This document shows, piece by piece, positions 62,294-64,000 of a stretch of DNA of 64,000 bases. The stretch comes from Nocardia sp. BMG111209. GTDB taxonomy: Bacteria > Actinomycetota > Actinomycetes > Mycobacteriales > Mycobacteriaceae. Made by a program: the position numbers and the translations under genes. The stretch spans positions 4,526,001 through 4,590,000 of the forward strand of contig NZ_KB907307.1 in the NCBI RefSeq assembly GCF_000381925.1, read 5' to 3'. The notes under the pieces are model-generated. The model did not search any database and had not been told where the DNA came from. It saw only the letters and a list, made by a program, of their open reading frames with translations. The first letter of the stretch is position 1, and each line of letters starts with the position of its first letter.

Positions 62294-63385
62294 TCAGGAC
62301 AGTGTCCGCACCAGTTCGATCGTGCCGAGGCGGCGGATCGCCGCGCAGCCCCGGGACAGCATGGTCAGGAACATCTCGTCGCCGCGGTCGGTCTCGGTGG
62401 AGAAGGCGAAGCCGAGGGTGGTCAGCATGGGGATCTGCAACATGCCGAGGCGGTAGTCGGTCCAGCCGTCCGCCGCCGGATAACCGGTCACGCCGTAGCC
62501 GAGCAGCCGTGCGTGGTAGGCCGCGACCAGGTCGGCCTCGACTCGCGCGCACAGGTCGGGAGTGAGGCCGGTGCCGAGGAAATAGGCCAGGTCCCGTGCC
62601 GGCAGCCCGATCGTGATGGTCTGCCAGTCGACCACGGTCACCGCGCTCGCATCGGGTGCGAACAGCAGATTGTCCAGCCGGTAGTCGCCGTGCAGCAGGC
62701 AGAACCGGTCCGGATGGATACCCAGCCACGGCTCGATCGCGTCCGCCGCCGCGGTGAGGGTGGCGCGGTCCTCGGCGGTGAGCCGGTCGCCGAGGCCGGT
62801 GAGCGTGGCGTCCAGGGCGAAGCGGGCGAGATCGCCCATCCCGCGCGCGACGGCGCCCTGGGCCCGGGGCAGGGCGGCGCCGTCGAAGGTCAGCCAGGCC
62901 GGATCGCACCAGCGCGGCCCGTGCAGGCCCGCGAGCGCCTCCACCGCCACCCGCGCCTCGGCCGGCGTGCAGCCGCGGATCTGGTCGCCCTGTACGGCGG
63001 GATGCAGATCCGACATCAGCAGGACGAATTCCGAAGCGTCGCGGGCGATATCGCAGTGGTGCACCCGCGGCAGCGGGACCGCGACGGTGCCGGCGACCGT
63101 GGTGTAGAAGGCGTGCTCGGCTCGATAGCCGAGCGCGACGCGCTCGCGGACCTCCGCGCGCTGCGACGGCAGTTTCGCGATGAGCGCGTGCGGGCCGGAC
63201 TCCGGGCCCGCGTAGACGGGGGTGATCCGATAGGTCGCACCGGTCTGGCCGGTACCGACCGCGTCGACGCGCACCGACGAGATCTCCACTCCCAGTACGG
63301 ATTCGAGCCATTCGGCGGTGAGCTGACCGGGATCGGCCGGCAGCGCGGGCGGGACGGCGTCGGCCCGCCTCGACGATGTGTTCAT
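62294..63385 (-). CDS. Aminoglycoside-phosphotransferase-like kinase family protein
   Basis: 363 residues. Protein-kinase-like fold with HALIAKLPS (Lys in strand 3, near 77), catalytic loop LLHGDYRLDNLLF (Asp near 237) and metal-binding VVDWQTI (near 256). The GTGQTGATYRIT loop near 39-50 would bind ATP. The branch is the DUF1679/ecdysteroid-kinase-like group, with lipid-like or small-molecule substrates unknown. Start ATG overlaps the upstream TetR stop (ATGA). Confidence 0.9.
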   Translation of the reverse strand: MNTSSRRADAVPPALPADPGQLTAEWLESVLGVEISSVRVDAVGTGQTGATYRITPVYAGPESGPHALIAKLPSQRAEVRERVALGYRAEHAFYTTVAGTVAVPLPRVHHCDIARDASEFVLLMSDLHPAVQGDQIRGCTPAEARVAVEALAGLHGPRWCDPAWLTFDGAALPRAQGAVARGMGDLARFALDATLTGLGDRLTAEDRATLTAAADAIEPWLGIHPDRFCLLHGDYRLDNLLFAPDASAVTVVDWQTITIGLPARDLAYFLGTGLTPDLCARVEADLVAAYHARLLGYGVTGYPAADGWTDYRLGMLQIPMLTTLGFAFSTETDRGDEMFLTMLSRGCAAIRRLGTIELVRTLS

Positions 63386-63993
63386 GATGCGTTCTTCCTT
63401 CGTCGCGGCCCCGTCCGGCCGGTCCGCGGTGATTCGGCCCGATCGTGGTGGCGCAGATTCTCTTCGGCGCGGGACAGCGCCATTCCGTGGACGAGCCAGC
63501 GGACGGTCGTCGCGAAGACGCGCGGATCGTCCCACTCGCCCGGCGCGGCGACATCCGACAACGTCATGCTGAGCGTGACGTGCGCGAGGATGCCGCCGGC
63601 CTCGACCGCCCGGCTGTGACTGAAACCGTCCCGTTCGAGGACGGTCATCAGCCGGTGGACGTGATCGATGACGACGTCGCGGTCGGCGATCGTCATCAGG
63701 GTGCACAGATCGGGATTGGCCAGCAGGGCCGCGCGCAGTTCGGTGCACCACGATTCGGCGGCCACCTCCCACACCGCGTCGGCGGCGAAGCCGAGCTCCA
63801 GCCGCGCGAAGGCCCGCGCGACCACCCCGCGCACCAGCACCTCGTAGCTGCCGACCTGTTGGTAGAGGGTCTTGTTCGAACAGCGCAGTCGCGCCGCAAG
63901 CGTGCGGATGGTGAGTCCCGCGGCGCCCTCCTCGGCCAGGATGCGCAGCGCCTCGTCGAAGATCGCCTCCGCGCTCAGCAACGGCTTCGGCAC
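63382..63993 (-). CDS. TetR-family regulator
   Basis: 203 residues, GTG start. HTH: AIFDEALRILAEEGAAGLTIRTLAARLRCSNKTLYQQVGSYEVLVRGVV (about 10-58). The C-terminal region ends in a basic RTGRTGPRRRKNAS tail. It is the first gene of a two-gene operon with the phosphotransferase, overlapping by four bases; the upstream promoter lies outside or at the very end of the window. Confidence 0.92.
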   Translation of the reverse strand: MPKPLLSAEAIFDEALRILAEEGAAGLTIRTLAARLRCSNKTLYQQVGSYEVLVRGVVARAFARLELGFAADAVWEVAAESWCTELRAALLANPDLCTLMTIADRDVVIDHVHRLMTVLERDGFSHSRAVEAGGILAHVTLSMTLSDVAAPGEWDDPRVFATTVRWLVHGMALSRAEENLRHHDRAESPRTGRTGPRRRKNAS

Positions 63994-64000
63994 GTTCGCG

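Overview
The window is high-GC actinobacterial DNA, most like Nocardia or a close mycolic-acid relative. This is an inference from several things: strongly G/C third codon positions, many GTG starts, an Lsr2 nucleoid protein, a FAAL-loaded polyketide synthase, DUF222/HNH (13E12-type) DNA, F420-dependent oxidoreductases, ECF41 sigma factors and a dense population of TetR regulators. No plasmid, phage, insertion-sequence or CRISPR signature was seen.

Layout. 1-10318 (minus): a lipid-first assembly line, one giant FAAL-ACP-KS-AT-DH-ER-KR-ACP polyketide synthase coupled to an NRPS (C-A...) that leaves the window. 11010-14551 (plus): an unknown protein, an SRPBCC protein and a Tat-exported cholesterol-oxidase-type GMC enzyme, all overlapping, then a hydrolase. 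14930: lsr2. 15557-17784: ECF41 sigma factor plus NDH-2-like flavoprotein. A second, reverse-ordered copy of that module lies at 27839-29898 (minus). 17860-19259: F420-type reductase, DoxX, MarR. 19326-21859: a STAND/TPR protein broken by an apparent one-base frameshift. 22153-22299: two tRNA-Gln genes. 22435-24262: hydrolase and two small proteins. 24744-25368: a LuxI-type acyl-homoserine-lactone synthase, broken by one extra G in a G6 run, facing a 71-codon gene. 26103-27799: divergent hydrolase/TetR pair with a double operator. 30229-32524: DEAD-box helicase and SMI1/KNR4 protein.

32521-40552 is a mymA-like lipid locus: FMO, hydrolase, SDR, Zn-ADH and desaturase on the minus strand, opposite a TetR gene and an acyl-CoA ligase. 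40569-44530 adds another TetR, a ferritin-like metal-dependent hydrolase, a polytopic membrane protein and an LLM flavin enzyme. 44667-46620 holds an MgtE-N/CBS protein and a DUF1003 protein. 46678-48301 is a TetR/epimerase pair with a striking triple-box palindrome. 48334-50234 holds a probable PIN-toxin remnant and a DUF222-HNH gene. 50396-54153 is a TetR-led run of hydrolase, LLM, 6PGDH-like and carboxymuconolactone decarboxylase genes. 54154-57288 is a Rieske oxygenase operon controlled by a divergent TetR at 57449. 58151-64000 holds an AraC regulator, a secreted lipase, a lower-GC pair of small genes, an orphan OmpR regulator, a phosphotransferase and a TetR gene.

The dominant theme is lipid, steroid and xenobiotic metabolism arranged as small regulator-plus-enzyme modules, each with a readable palindromic operator. 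The most unusual items are the LuxI homologue in a mycolata-type genome, the split STAND protein, the duplicated ECF41 module and the 17-bp perfect inverted repeat at 47325-47364.
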